From contig QHZX01000003.1 in NCBI GenBank assembly GCA_003224835.1, positions 1-13,150 of the forward strand: a stretch of 13,150 nucleotides of DNA, read 5' to 3'. Shown piece by piece: positions 5,755 to 12,377 of the stretch. The stretch comes from Acidobacteriota bacterium (GTDB lineage Bacteria > Acidobacteriota > Terriglobia > Terriglobales > Acidobacteriaceae). Every line of letters begins with the position of its first letter. Positions within the stretch are counted from its first letter, which is position 1. The translations under genes were made by a program, and so were the position numbers. The notes under the pieces were generated by a model. It made no database searches, was not told the origin of the DNA, and saw only the letters and a list, made by a program, of their open reading frames with translations.

Positions 5755-6616
5755 TCGTTTTCACGCCATTTCTCGCGGCTGCTCTTTCGGCCAGGGCCAG
5801 CGTCACAATCCGCAGCATGTCTTCTCGCGGTGCGGGTTTTCCGGTCCAGATTTCGAATTGCCGTGCAGCCTGGTGGACAAACATCACGCTCCCCGGAATG
5901 ACTTCGGCGCCACGCTCTTTAGCGAGTTTCAGCAGGCGGGTCTCGGCGGGGTCATAAACCATATCGAAAACGATCTTGGCCCTGATCTCCTCGGGGTTCA
6001 GGGGAGATTCGCGCGTGTTTCCCATTCCCACAGGCGTGGCATTGATGATGACGTCGAAGTCTAACTTTTTCAGGTCTGGGCGCTTGACGGTGCGGGCTTT
6101 CGCCTGGCGCGCGAGTTTCTGTGCCGCTGCTACGTTACGGTTCAGAATAAAGATTTCCGCTCCGCGCTCCTTTAGGCCAAAGACCGCAGCCCGCGCGGCG
6201 CCTCCTGATCCCAGTACCAGAATGCGTGCGCCGCTCAGCAGAATGCGCTGTTCAAGCGGACGAACCACCCCGGAAGTATCGGTGTTAAAACCGTAAAGTT
6301 TTCCGTCCTGCGAGCGGACTACGGTGTTGCAAGCGCCGATCTTCGAAGTGTGGGGATCGGTATTGTCCAAATGTTTAAGAATGGCCTCTTTATGCGGCAT
6401 GGTGATGGACAGACCATGAATAGGTATTTCCCTGACGCAGGCGAGCAGATCTTTAAGCGACTTGGTATTCAGCGCGAGAAAGACTCCGTTCACATTTTCG
6501 CTGCGCAAAGCAGCATTCATGATTGCCGGCGAAAGCGAATGCGACACAGGATCTCCCGCAACCCCATAAACTTTAGTGACTGCGTCCACCTGGTCGATGC
6601 GATAAATGCTGCGCAA
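5750..6616 (-). CDS. aroE: Shikimate dehydrogenase (AroE part of a probable AroD-AroE fusion, now out of frame with AroD)
   Basis: This part reduces 3-dehydroshikimate to shikimate with NADPH in the aromatic pathway. Residues counted from TTG at 6616: SHSLSP (25-30) binds shikimate, Lys76 in MPHKEA is the catalytic lysine, and Asp113 in GFNTD is its partner. GSGGAARA (136-143) with NRN (159-161) forms the NADP site, and Gln249 lies in VHQAARQ. The domain is complete. The TTG start is weak, because AGGAG touches it. The same frame continues upstream through a stretch reading FTFAALTADDKTAPGQ, then VTAQEL. That stretch is the C-terminal end of a type I dehydroquinase (APGQ carries the conserved glutamine), so the natural protein is almost certainly a bifunctional AroD-AroE. 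The frame break lies near 6680. Whether AroE is now made by internal initiation is unclear. Confidence 0.9.
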   Translation of the reverse strand: MRSIYRIDQVDAVTKVYGVAGDPVSHSLSPAIMNAALRSENVNGVFLALNTKSLKDLLACVREIPIHGLSITMPHKEAILKHLDNTDPHTSKIGACNTVVRSQDGKLYGFNTDTSGVVRPLEQRILLSGARILVLGSGGAARAAVFGLKERGAEIFILNRNVAAAQKLARQAKARTVKRPDLKKLDFDVIINATPVGMGNTRESPLNPEEIRAKIVFDMVYDPAETRLLKLAKERGAEVIPGSVMFVHQAARQFEIWTGKPAPREDMLRIVTLALAERAAARNGVKTK

Positions 6617-6627
6617 CTCCTGCGCTG

Positions 6628-7224
6628 TTACTTGCCCGGGCGCCGTCTTGTCGTCCGCCGTAAGCGCGGCGAAAGTGAAGGTTCGAGAAACTTCATCATA
6701 GTGACGTTGTCGTAAAGGCTCGTGGCCATGCTCACGATCTTGTAGAAGTCCGCCGGGTAAGCCGACATTTTCTTTAGCGTCTCATCGAGTTTTTGAGTCG
6801 CCCGGAAATCATGAAAGGAAAGCACCACGGCTGCTTTCCCGCGGAGTTTGGCAAGCTGGGCAGGTTTCAGCCGAGCCGCAGTCTGAAGTTCAACGTCCAC
6901 CAGCTGGCAGCCAGCTTCGGCAGCTTTGCCCAGGATGTCTAATTGCGAGTTGATTGGTCCCTTGAACTTGCCCCCGCTTGCCGCCCTGCGGCAGGTGGCA
7001 ATGACGGTCACATGAGGGTGAGTCTCGGTGAATTCTCGAATCTTGGGAACTGCGAGACCAGGTCGGGAAATGTAGTCTAACCTTAGCTCAATAAAAGGGT
7101 TATCTCGAGAGACGGCCTCGGCTTTTTCAAGCATTTCAGCAGGATTCTGAGCTGCAATTGCAACGCAGATCCGTGGCAGCCGCAAGTGCAACAGCCTGGA
7201 ATAGTGGTTATTTTCCGTGCCCAT
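6628..7224 (-). CDS. aroD: Type I 3-dehydroquinate dehydratase (AroD), truncated by deletion and frameshift
   Basis: Class I dehydroquinase dehydrates 3-dehydroquinate to 3-dehydroshikimate through a Schiff base. Visible are ELRLD (46-50), TCRR (77-80), VDVE with Glu112, the catalytic His138 in SFHDF and the Schiff-base Lys162 in DFYKIV. The family sequence ends at FLE (179-181). The next 17 residues are an Arg-rich out-of-frame tail (LRRTTRRRPGK) that stops at 6628. In intact relatives FLE is followed by about 30 residues containing the MGxxGxxSR segment, with the arginine that binds the substrate carboxylate, and then by the FTFA...APGQ end. That end is present here but in the aroE frame. 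About 90 bases therefore appear to be missing between 6684 and 6679. The gene lies directly upstream of aroE on the same strand. No clear ribosome site precedes ATG 7224. Confidence 0.85.
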   Translation of the reverse strand: MGTENNHYSRLLHLRLPRICVAIAAQNPAEMLEKAEAVSRDNPFIELRLDYISRPGLAVPKIREFTETHPHVTVIATCRRAASGGKFKGPINSQLDILGKAAEAGCQLVDVELQTAARLKPAQLAKLRGKAAVVLSFHDFRATQKLDETLKKMSAYPADFYKIVSMATSLYDNVTMMKFLEPSLSPRLRRTTRRRPGK

Positions 7225-7322
7225 TTAATCGCGCGATATTACAGGGACATAGCACCGGAGCGCAACAGCATTGCACTATTTTAGGGCAGTAAACTTTTTA
7301 ACAACCCCACTAGTAGACCTGC

Positions 7323-7357
7323 GTAACCTTGACCCCCGGTGGTTACCTTGCTACTTT
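7323..7357 (+). promoter_or_regulatory. Candidate sigma-70 promoter with an inverted repeat over the -35
   Basis: TTGACC (7329-7334), a 17-base spacer and TACTTT (7352-7357) form a plausible promoter about 70 bases before the start of the secreted protein at 7429. GTAACC at 7323-7328 and GGTTAC at 7341-7346 are an exact inverted repeat that straddles the -35, as an operator would. The -10 matches the consensus at only three of six positions. Confidence 0.35.
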
Positions 7358-7428
7358 CCACATTGGAAGTTTCTTTGTTTTAAGCAACTTAGAGAAACAC
7401 CGTGTCAGGCGCGGGCCTGGGAGGAATC

Positions 7429-8376
7429 ATGAAGAGAGTAGTATTTTTTCTGTTGCCATTGCTAGCCGGACTTTCCTGGGCGCAAGAGGGAGCACTGTCC
7501 GAACCAACTCCTGAGGGTACCGTCGCGACGACACTCAACTTCCCAACGGAGAAGGTCCAAACTCCAAGGCCGGTTGACGTTTACTGTGCCGGGTTTCTCA
7601 GCAAATCAGTTTCCAAGAGCAAGTTCGTAACCGGCGGAGTTGAGTCGCCGTTTACCACGCTGTTTGGCAATCGCGATATTGTTTACTTGCGCGGAAGGGA
7701 CTATCAGGCCGGTCAGCAATACACCATCGTTCGAGAATTGAGAGACCCCAACCTGTACGAGCTCTATCCGGGACAGTCCGGTGCGCTTAGAACGGCAGGG
7801 ACACCTTACGAAGACGTGGCGCGCGTGCGGGTCATCGATACTCGTACACGGATGGCTGTTGCCCGCATCGAATTCAGTTGCGATACAGTGGCCCCGGGCG
7901 ACTTGGTAGCTCCTTTTGAGGAGAAATCACTAGTCAACTTTCATCCTCCGATCCGCTTTGACCGCTTTGCTCTTGCCAGTGGTCAGGTCAACGGGCGTAT
8001 CCTACTGGCCAAAGACTTCGATTCCGAACTGGGAACGGGCGCAAAAGTTTACATGAGCATTGGCGCAAACCAGGGATTGAAGGTTGGCGATTTCCTTCGC
8101 GCAGAACGCACTGCCAATACCATCATGAACGATGCGGTGGAGTCACTATCGTTTAGCGCTGACGCGTATGAAATGACTCAAAAAGAGCCCCCGACAATTA
8201 ATCCCGCCATGTTCGACCGTGGCCGTGGGCCGACTATCCATACCGGCGAAATGCCGCGCCGTGGGGTTGGCGAAATTGTGATCGTCGGCACTACGCCTAC
8301 CACTTCTACCGGTATGATCGTGTTCACACTCGAGCCAGTGCACGTAGGCGATACCGTGGAGCTCGATCAGCAATAG
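7429..8376 (+). CDS. Conserved-looking secreted protein of unknown function
   Basis: This is a 315-residue exported protein. MKRVVFFLLPLLAGLSWAQ is a clear signal peptide with likely cleavage after Ala18 or Gln19. The mature part begins with a disordered Pro/Thr-rich segment, then VDVYCAGFLS (Cys53). Next come a region rich in aromatic residues with RDIVYLRG and YELYPGQ, an RVRVIDTRTRMAVARIEFSCD segment (Cys151), and a C-terminal beta-rich half with GAKVYMSIGANQGLKVGD and GEIVIVG...HVGDTVEL. The last pattern (GLKVGD...GEIVIV...VGD) resembles the C-terminal domain of flagellar FlgT-like proteins and of acidobacterial LysM-type exported proteins. I would not name it on that basis. The two cysteines in the mature protein could form a disulfide. 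ATG at 7429 has GGAGG four bases upstream; an upstream GTG at 7402 would bury the signal peptide. A strong terminator follows. Confidence 0.8.
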   Translation: MKRVVFFLLPLLAGLSWAQEGALSEPTPEGTVATTLNFPTEKVQTPRPVDVYCAGFLSKSVSKSKFVTGGVESPFTTLFGNRDIVYLRGRDYQAGQQYTIVRELRDPNLYELYPGQSGALRTAGTPYEDVARVRVIDTRTRMAVARIEFSCDTVAPGDLVAPFEEKSLVNFHPPIRFDRFALASGQVNGRILLAKDFDSELGTGAKVYMSIGANQGLKVGDFLRAERTANTIMNDAVESLSFSADAYEMTQKEPPTINPAMFDRGRGPTIHTGEMPRRGVGEIVIVGTTPTTSTGMIVFTLEPVHVGDTVELDQQ

Positions 8377-8400
8377 TTTGGAAGCTATATTGTTCGCGTG

Positions 8401-8433
8401 AATCGGGGAGGAGATATCCTTCCCGATTTTTTT
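8401..8433 (+). terminator. Rho-independent terminator
   Basis: A 12-pair stem (AATCGGGGAGGA with TCCTTCCCGATT, one G-T pair) closes a GATA loop and runs into seven T at 8427-8433. It lies 25 bases after the stop of the secreted-protein gene and points the same way. The minus-strand copy has no U tract, so it should not end the convergent AMMECR1 transcript efficiently. Confidence 0.9.
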
Positions 8434-8457
8434 GTCTTAAGGCGCGCCAGCAAACGA

Positions 8458-9057
8458 CTAAACGCTGTCCAACGGATCCGCAAACACTTCAGCGGTAAAG
8501 GCCTCTATAGCAGCCCCGCTGCGCCAGGCGTCCGGCAGCAGTCCGGCCTTAAGGCAGGTTTGCTCTAAAAAGGTGAGCCGGTTCCAGCTGTGCTCCACCG
8601 GCACCTGGGGCAGTAGCAGGCCGCGCTGAGCACCCGCAGAGATCACCAGCCCATGACGGCCAATCTGAATATCATCCGGGGAAATCGGCTGCAGGGGTGA
8701 AAGAACACTGATTGAAATCCGGATTGAGCGCGCTTCTTCGATGCGCACCGGCGGAAAGCGCGGATCCTCGCAAGCCGCAGCCCGTGCGCTTTCCACTACT
8801 GCGCGATAGAGTGGCAAAATCGCTGCAGGGAATCCCACGCAGCCTCGCAACTTTATATCTGAATACAGGGTGGTGAACACTCCTCGGGGCTCAGCCAAAT
8901 GCGGAGAAACAACCGGCAGAGAGATATCCCGTCCTAATAGAAAAGAGAGAATCGACTCGTGAGCGATGTGCAGCAATAACTTTCGCTCTTCGGGAGTGTA
9001 GGTCTGCGAGCCGGTAGAAGCGAGGGCTGAAGGCGACGACTCAGATGGCGGCAACAT
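8458..9057 (-). CDS. AMMECR1-domain protein (AmmeMemoRadiSam system protein A type)
   Basis: This is a 199-residue protein from ATG 9057. After about 18 Ser/Ala/Pro-rich residues the AMMECR1 domain runs to the end: EPRGVFTTLY (56-65), the hallmark LRGCVGF (70-76), EDPRFPPV (97-104) and GLLLPQV (146-152). In many bacteria the domain occurs with Memo-type and radical SAM partners (AmmeMemoRadiSam). Its biochemistry is not established. No Memo or radical SAM gene is next to it here. The start is uncertain. ATG 9057 overlaps the end of pgsA by 17 bases and has AAGAAG before it. ATG 9111 or TTG 9141 would overlap pgsA by 71-101 bases and add only a low-complexity tail, so I prefer 9057. It is probably co-transcribed with pgsA. 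Confidence 0.85.
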   Translation of the reverse strand: MLPPSESSPSALASTGSQTYTPEERKLLLHIAHESILSFLLGRDISLPVVSPHLAEPRGVFTTLYSDIKLRGCVGFPAAILPLYRAVVESARAAACEDPRFPPVRIEEARSIRISISVLSPLQPISPDDIQIGRHGLVISAGAQRGLLLPQVPVEHSWNRLTFLEQTCLKAGLLPDAWRSGAAIEAFTAEVFADPLDSV

Positions 9058-9700
9058 TGCGCTTCTTGCGCCGGCTGAGGATGAATGACTTCCGTTGGCG
9101 CTTTGCGGCATGGCGGTCGATTCTTCGCCAGAACGCGGCAAAATAATCGCCGGCTGAAATCAGGGATAACGCAACCATGAACCAAATTGCAAGAAAGGCG
9201 GTCCAGTGAACCGAAAAGACGTAGCGGCCGACCGGCCACTCCTGCCAGCGATGATCGAGAATCACCGCTACCACCGAAACAATCTGCACGAACATTTTGA
9301 ATTTTCCCAGGTCGCTGGCTTCGATCGTGAATCCCTCAGACGCAGCTATGGCGCGCAAGCCGCTAACTAGAAATTCTCGTCCGATAATTACCACCGCAAT
9401 CCAGGCTGGAACCAACCGGGGATTAAACTGCACGAGCGTGATAAAGGCGGCTGCGATCAGCAGCTTGTCGGCGAGAGGATCCAACAGGATTCCCATGGTC
9501 GTGATCTGGCCGCGCCGGCGGGCTATGTAGCCGTCAATTCCATCGGTGATCGAGGCTGCGATGAACAGAGCCGAAGCCAGAATTTCTTTCTCCCCATTCG
9601 TACTACTTAGCCGGCTAGTCGAGAGCACCCACATCAGCAGAGGAATCATGCAAATGCGGATGAGCGTGATGGAATTGGGCAGATTCACAGCAAAACGCAC
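9041..9700 (-). CDS. pgsA: CDP-diacylglycerol-glycerol-3-phosphate 3-phosphatidyltransferase
   Basis: This inner-membrane enzyme makes phosphatidylglycerophosphate from CDP-diacylglycerol and glycerol-3-phosphate, the committed step to phosphatidylglycerol and cardiolipin. The CDP-alcohol phosphotransferase motif is complete: Asp53, Asp56-Gly57, Ala60-Arg61, Gly70, Asp74 and Asp78. Several hydrophobic segments span residues 8-26, 41-52, 79-92, 98-110, 135-147 and 163-183. The C-terminus is strongly basic. The start is GTG at 9700. GTG 9688 (giving MNLPNSIT, as in many relatives) is equally possible, and neither has a good ribosome site. The nominal end of the upstream gene overlaps this one by 86 bases, which I attribute to a frameshift in that gene. 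The 3' end overlaps AMMECR1. Confidence 0.93.
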   Translation of the reverse strand: MRFAVNLPNSITLIRICMIPLLMWVLSTSRLSSTNGEKEILASALFIAASITDGIDGYIARRRGQITTMGILLDPLADKLLIAAAFITLVQFNPRLVPAWIAVVIIGREFLVSGLRAIAASEGFTIEASDLGKFKMFVQIVSVVAVILDHRWQEWPVGRYVFSVHWTAFLAIWFMVALSLISAGDYFAAFWRRIDRHAAKRQRKSFILSRRKKRNVAAI

Positions 9701-10439
9701 GGGAGATCCCGCGGCGATACTTGATTATCCTCCACCGGGATTCGCGAAAGCAACGCGCAAAAGGAGGGTATCTCGAGCCTCCCCGGAGGCGCTGCGTTCG
9801 TGTGCGAGTTTTACCATTACGGGCCTTGGGTGGTTCCTCTCCGACTACATCGACATTGACCGCGTAGTTGCCGGGAGTGAGTTGGTTCCCGAATGGAAGT
9901 TCCATGTCGTGCGTATCCTTCTTCAGCGGAAAATGTTGATAACCGATCGCGGTGGCCCTCCCGATATCGTTGACAGCCAGCACTGTGAAGGTCAGCTCAA
10001 AATCACGCCCGGTGCGGTTCGAAACTTTAATCGATCCATCGATTCGCTGGCCGTTGACTTGAGCCTTCCGCAGCCACTCTGCAGTCAATGGAATATAGCT
10101 ACTGAGCACCAAGTCTTGTTTGGCTTGCATAGGCGGGCGGTTGTTGTCGGTGACCAAAACCGTGAATTTGGATTGACCAGGTTCATCAAGAGTTCCCGTT
10201 AACGTACCGTCTGGGTTCAGCTGAATACTCCGCGGCAAAAACCCGCCAACTATGCGCCAGTGGTAAGGCTCGATTCCGCCGGCAGCCTGCAGTCGTGCCG
10301 TGTATTGCTCCCACAACGATGCCTTGGGAATCCTCTTGGTAAAAATTGAAAGGGAGGTCGCGGCCGGAGCCTGCTGAGCGCAGCTGGGAATCGCTGCCAT
10401 CGCAAGCCACACCAGCAGAATTTTTCGCAGCCGAAACAC
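9615..10439 (-). CDS. Exported protein with an Ig-like (putative-Ig, He-PIG type) domain, probable C-terminal frameshift
   Basis: From GTG 10439 the product starts MFRLRKILLVWLAMAAIPSCA, a basic n-region plus hydrophobic core. The cysteine after IPS could be a lipidation site, but IPSC is not a canonical lipobox. An Ig-like domain follows (GGIEPYHWRIVGG...LNPDGTLTGT...FTVLVTDNN), then a second beta-rich region (IDGSIKVSNRTGRDFELTFTVLAVND...). After NVDVVGEEPPKARNGK the frame turns into an Arg-rich tail and runs 86 bases into pgsA. In the next frame, after an A run at the position of plus-strand 9809-9812, the reading is LAHERSASGEARDTLL and then LRVAFANPGGG with a stop at 9727-9725, 24 bases before pgsA. 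That end is far more natural, so one extra base is likely. Function unknown; probably periplasmic or envelope. Confidence 0.65.
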   Translation of the reverse strand: MFRLRKILLVWLAMAAIPSCAQQAPAATSLSIFTKRIPKASLWEQYTARLQAAGGIEPYHWRIVGGFLPRSIQLNPDGTLTGTLDEPGQSKFTVLVTDNNRPPMQAKQDLVLSSYIPLTAEWLRKAQVNGQRIDGSIKVSNRTGRDFELTFTVLAVNDIGRATAIGYQHFPLKKDTHDMELPFGNQLTPGNYAVNVDVVGEEPPKARNGKTRTRTQRLRGGSRYPPFARCFRESRWRIIKYRRGISRAFCCESAQFHHAHPHLHDSSADVGALD

Positions 10440-10445
10440 TCCAAA

Positions 10446-10451
10446 ATTATA
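10446..10451 (-). promoter_or_regulatory. Perfect -10 box (TATAAT) for the Ig-like protein gene
   Basis: On the minus strand TATAAT occupies 10451-10446. A start seven bases on would fall at 10439, the first base of the GTG codon chosen for the gene, which would make a leaderless mRNA. A TTGTCA lies 22 bases upstream, too far for a standard -35. The GTG is the only start that keeps the signal peptide intact without a long unrelated extension. Confidence 0.4.
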
Positions 10452-10589
10452 GGCGGAACGGACGGCTGAGTAGTGACAACGGGCAGTTCGGCGTTGGAGC
10501 GCCAGACTCTGGGAGCCGCGTTTTACATGCTGTTTTGTGATCGAAATTGCCGGAAGACGCGATTTTTGTGGCCTTTTTTGGTTCCCAGA

Positions 10590-10622
10590 GCAAAAAACCC
10601 GCATAAAATGCGGTTATTTTGC
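10590..10622. repeat. Inverted repeat (hairpin) upstream of the HU gene
   Basis: The arms GCAAAAAACCCGCAT (10590-10604) and ATGCGGTTATTTTGC (10608-10622) pair at 13 of 15 positions around an AAA loop. T-rich sequence follows on the plus strand (TGTTTTT). On the minus strand GTTTTTTG follows directly after the CCGCAT/ATGCGG core. It lies in the 262-base divergent intergene between the Ig-like gene and HU. It could insulate the two promoters, act as an operator or be an early terminator. Nothing else in the intergene looks like a gene. Confidence 0.5.
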
Positions 10623-10648
10623 TGTTTTTCCACAGCTCACGGTATTAA
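10619..10648 (+). promoter_or_regulatory. Candidate sigma-70 promoter of the HU gene
   Basis: TTGCTG (10619-10624), an 18-base spacer and TATTAA (10643-10648) precede the HU start by about 55 bases. The -35 overlaps the right arm of the hairpin at 10590-10622, so formation or occupancy of that repeat could affect it. Both hexamers are only partial matches. Confidence 0.3.
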
Positions 10649-10701
10649 GATGAATGCGCATTCCCGCAGAAAAAATTATTCGCGAACTAAGAGGAGGATT
10701 C

Positions 10702-10995
10702 ATGGCAGCAGGACTTACCAAGACACAACTCATCCGTCATCTGGCGGAAAAAACGGAGTTAAATAACAAGACCGCGGCCGCATTTCTGGAGCACCTGGCC
10801 GATACCGCCATCAAAGAGACCAAGAAGAGCGGCGTATTTGTGGTTCCCGGCCTCGGACGCCTGGTGAAGGCGCACCGCAAAGCCCGCATGGGACGCAATC
10901 CGCAGACCGGTGAGCCGATCCAGATCAAGGCTAAGACCGTAGTAAAGTTCCGCGTCGCCAAAGCCGCAAAAGACGCAATCGCTCCCAAGAAATAG
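10702..10995 (+). CDS. hup: HU-family histone-like DNA-binding protein
   Basis: This is a 97-residue protein of standard HU/IHF length. It forms dimers that bend and compact DNA in the nucleoid. The N-terminal helix pair (TKTQLIRHLAEKTELNNKTA), the VPGLGRL turn (48-54) and the conserved DNA-arm signature GRNPQTGE (64-71) are present. The last is followed by IQIKAKTVVKFRVAKAAKDA, the returning strand and C-terminal helix. ATG at 10702 is chosen because GAGGAGG lies four bases before it. A longer reading from 10654 adds 16 residues that no HU has. The gene stands alone between a divergent Ig-like gene and a shared terminator. Typical HU genes are highly expressed, which fits the strong ribosome site and terminator. 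Confidence 0.93.
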   Translation: MAAGLTKTQLIRHLAEKTELNNKTAAAFLEHLADTAIKETKKSGVFVVPGLGRLVKAHRKARMGRNPQTGEPIQIKAKTVVKFRVAKAAKDAIAPKK

Positions 10996-11011
10996 TTTTC
11001 CTGATTCTGAT

Positions 11012-11040
11012 AAAAAAGCCGGCCCAATGCCGGCTTTTTT
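11012..11040. terminator. Bidirectional rho-independent terminator
   Basis: A perfect 12-base inverted repeat (AAAAAAGCCGGC and GCCGGCTTTTTT, loop CCAAT) gives a six-pair GC core with A tract and T tract on both strands. It lies 16 bases after HU and 19 bases after the end of the convergent amidohydrolase gene, so it should serve both. Confidence 0.95.
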
Positions 11041-11059
11041 ATTGCCATCAATTCATTTG

Positions 11060-12367
11060 TTACTTCGTGTACTCATTCTTGACCACTTCGCCGCTTTTCA
11101 TCACGAACTTCACATGCTGCAAGCTTGTAATGTCCTGCAACGGATCCCTATCGACGGCAATGATATCTGCCCACTTGCCGGGTTGCAGTGTCCCGATCTT
11201 ATCCGACCAACCAAGGAGGTCGGCGTCGTTGATGGTAGCGGTTTGAATCGCTTGCAATGGACTCATGCCCAGGCTCACGTACACCGCCAATTCGTGCGCA
11301 TTTAATCCGTGCGGATAGACCGCGGCATCGGTTCCCATCCCAATTTTGACGCCGGCCTCAAATGCTTTTTTCGCATTCGCCTTTCCTGTTTGTGAAACCA
11401 TTTCCATTTTCTTTTTCGCGTAATCGGGAAGGTTGGCTTCGTGAGCGTGCTCTCTTTGCCAATCCACCAAATAGAGCGTCGGGACCAGGTAGGTGCCGTT
11501 CTTCTTCAGCGTAGCCACCGCCGCGTCATTCATCAGGTGCCCGTGCTCGACCGAATCCACGCCGGCTTCTGAAGCCCAGATCACGCCCTGTGCCCCGTGC
11601 GCATGCGCTGCAACTTTTCTGCCGAGCCGGTGAGCGTCGGCAACAATGGCCTTCATTTCCTCGAGGGTGTATTGCGAGGCGTTGGGATCGTCGCCTCTTG
11701 AGAGCACCCCGCCGGTGGCGCATACCTTGATGAGATCAGCGCCATACTTAATGACCTCACGCACTTTGTGCTGCACCTGCTCAACTCCATCCGCAACTCC
11801 GCCCTCTGTGGCATGAAACTCGAATGGCAGCAAGTCGTTATCGCAATGTCCGCCCGTGATGCCCAGCGGCGGCCCACTCACCAGCATGTGCGGTCCGGGC
11901 ACATCACCAGCATTGATCGCGTCGCGCAGGGCGACATCGGCATAACCGTCTGCCCCCACATTGCGCACCGTCGTAATGCCGGCTTCGAGCGTGATGCGAG
12001 CGTTGTGCGCTCCGATCAAGGCCTCACGCGGCACGGAGATGCCGAGGGAGTCATATCCAAAATGCGGATTGAAAGTCAGATGCGTGTGCGCGTCGATGAG
12101 GCCCGGCAGAAGGCTCGCATTGGGCAATTCGATCGTATTGTCATCAGCTGAGGACTGGACTGCAGAAGCCGGGCCCACACTGACAATTTTGTCGCCTTCG
12201 ATAACGATGGCCTGGTTGGTTTCAATTTTTCCGGTCTTAACATCAAGCAACTTTCCGGCGTGAATGACGGTTCGTTTTCCCGGTGCCTGGGCGCAAGTCG
12301 AGGCAGCGAGCGCGAGCAGAATAAAAATCGACCACCAGGATTTCGTCCGTCCTATAAGTTTTTTCAT
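11060..12367 (-). CDS. Secreted metal-dependent amidohydrolase (Xaa-Pro dipeptidase / imidazolonepropionase-like)
   Basis: This is a 435-residue member of the amidohydrolase superfamily. Residues 1-27 form a signal peptide (basic start, hydrophobic core, STCAQA), so it acts outside the cytoplasm. The binuclear metal site is complete: His94 and His96 in DAHTH, Lys214 in LIKVCATGG (the carboxylated bridging lysine), His255 in AAHAHG, His275 in VEHGH and Asp347 in GMGTDA. The C-terminal composite beta domain ends GTLQPGKWADIIAVDRDPL, as in relatives that cleave Xaa-Pro or related dipeptides or cyclic imides. The real substrate cannot be read from sequence. ATG 12367 has AAGGA four bases upstream. 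It starts ten bases after the RidA-family stop, so the two form an operon. Confidence 0.92.
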   Translation of the reverse strand: MKKLIGRTKSWWSIFILLALAASTCAQAPGKRTVIHAGKLLDVKTGKIETNQAIVIEGDKIVSVGPASAVQSSADDNTIELPNASLLPGLIDAHTHLTFNPHFGYDSLGISVPREALIGAHNARITLEAGITTVRNVGADGYADVALRDAINAGDVPGPHMLVSGPPLGITGGHCDNDLLPFEFHATEGGVADGVEQVQHKVREVIKYGADLIKVCATGGVLSRGDDPNASQYTLEEMKAIVADAHRLGRKVAAHAHGAQGVIWASEAGVDSVEHGHLMNDAAVATLKKNGTYLVPTLYLVDWQREHAHEANLPDYAKKKMEMVSQTGKANAKKAFEAGVKIGMGTDAAVYPHGLNAHELAVYVSLGMSPLQAIQTATINDADLLGWSDKIGTLQPGKWADIIAVDRDPLQDITSLQHVKFVMKSGEVVKNEYTK

Positions 12368-12377
12368 CGCTTCCTTT

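Noticed and set aside
9057..9141. Longer N-terminus for the AMMECR1 protein (TTG 9141 or ATG 9111)
   Set aside because: It would overlap pgsA by 71-101 bases and adds only a low-complexity Ser/Ala tail with no ribosome site.
9546..10202. Plus-strand frame of 218 codons
   Set aside because: It is antisense to pgsA and the Ig-like gene, both of which have clear domain evidence on the minus strand.
10440..10604. N-terminal extension of the Ig-like protein to 10604
   Set aside because: It would place 55 basic residues before a clear signal peptide and read through the TATAAT box.
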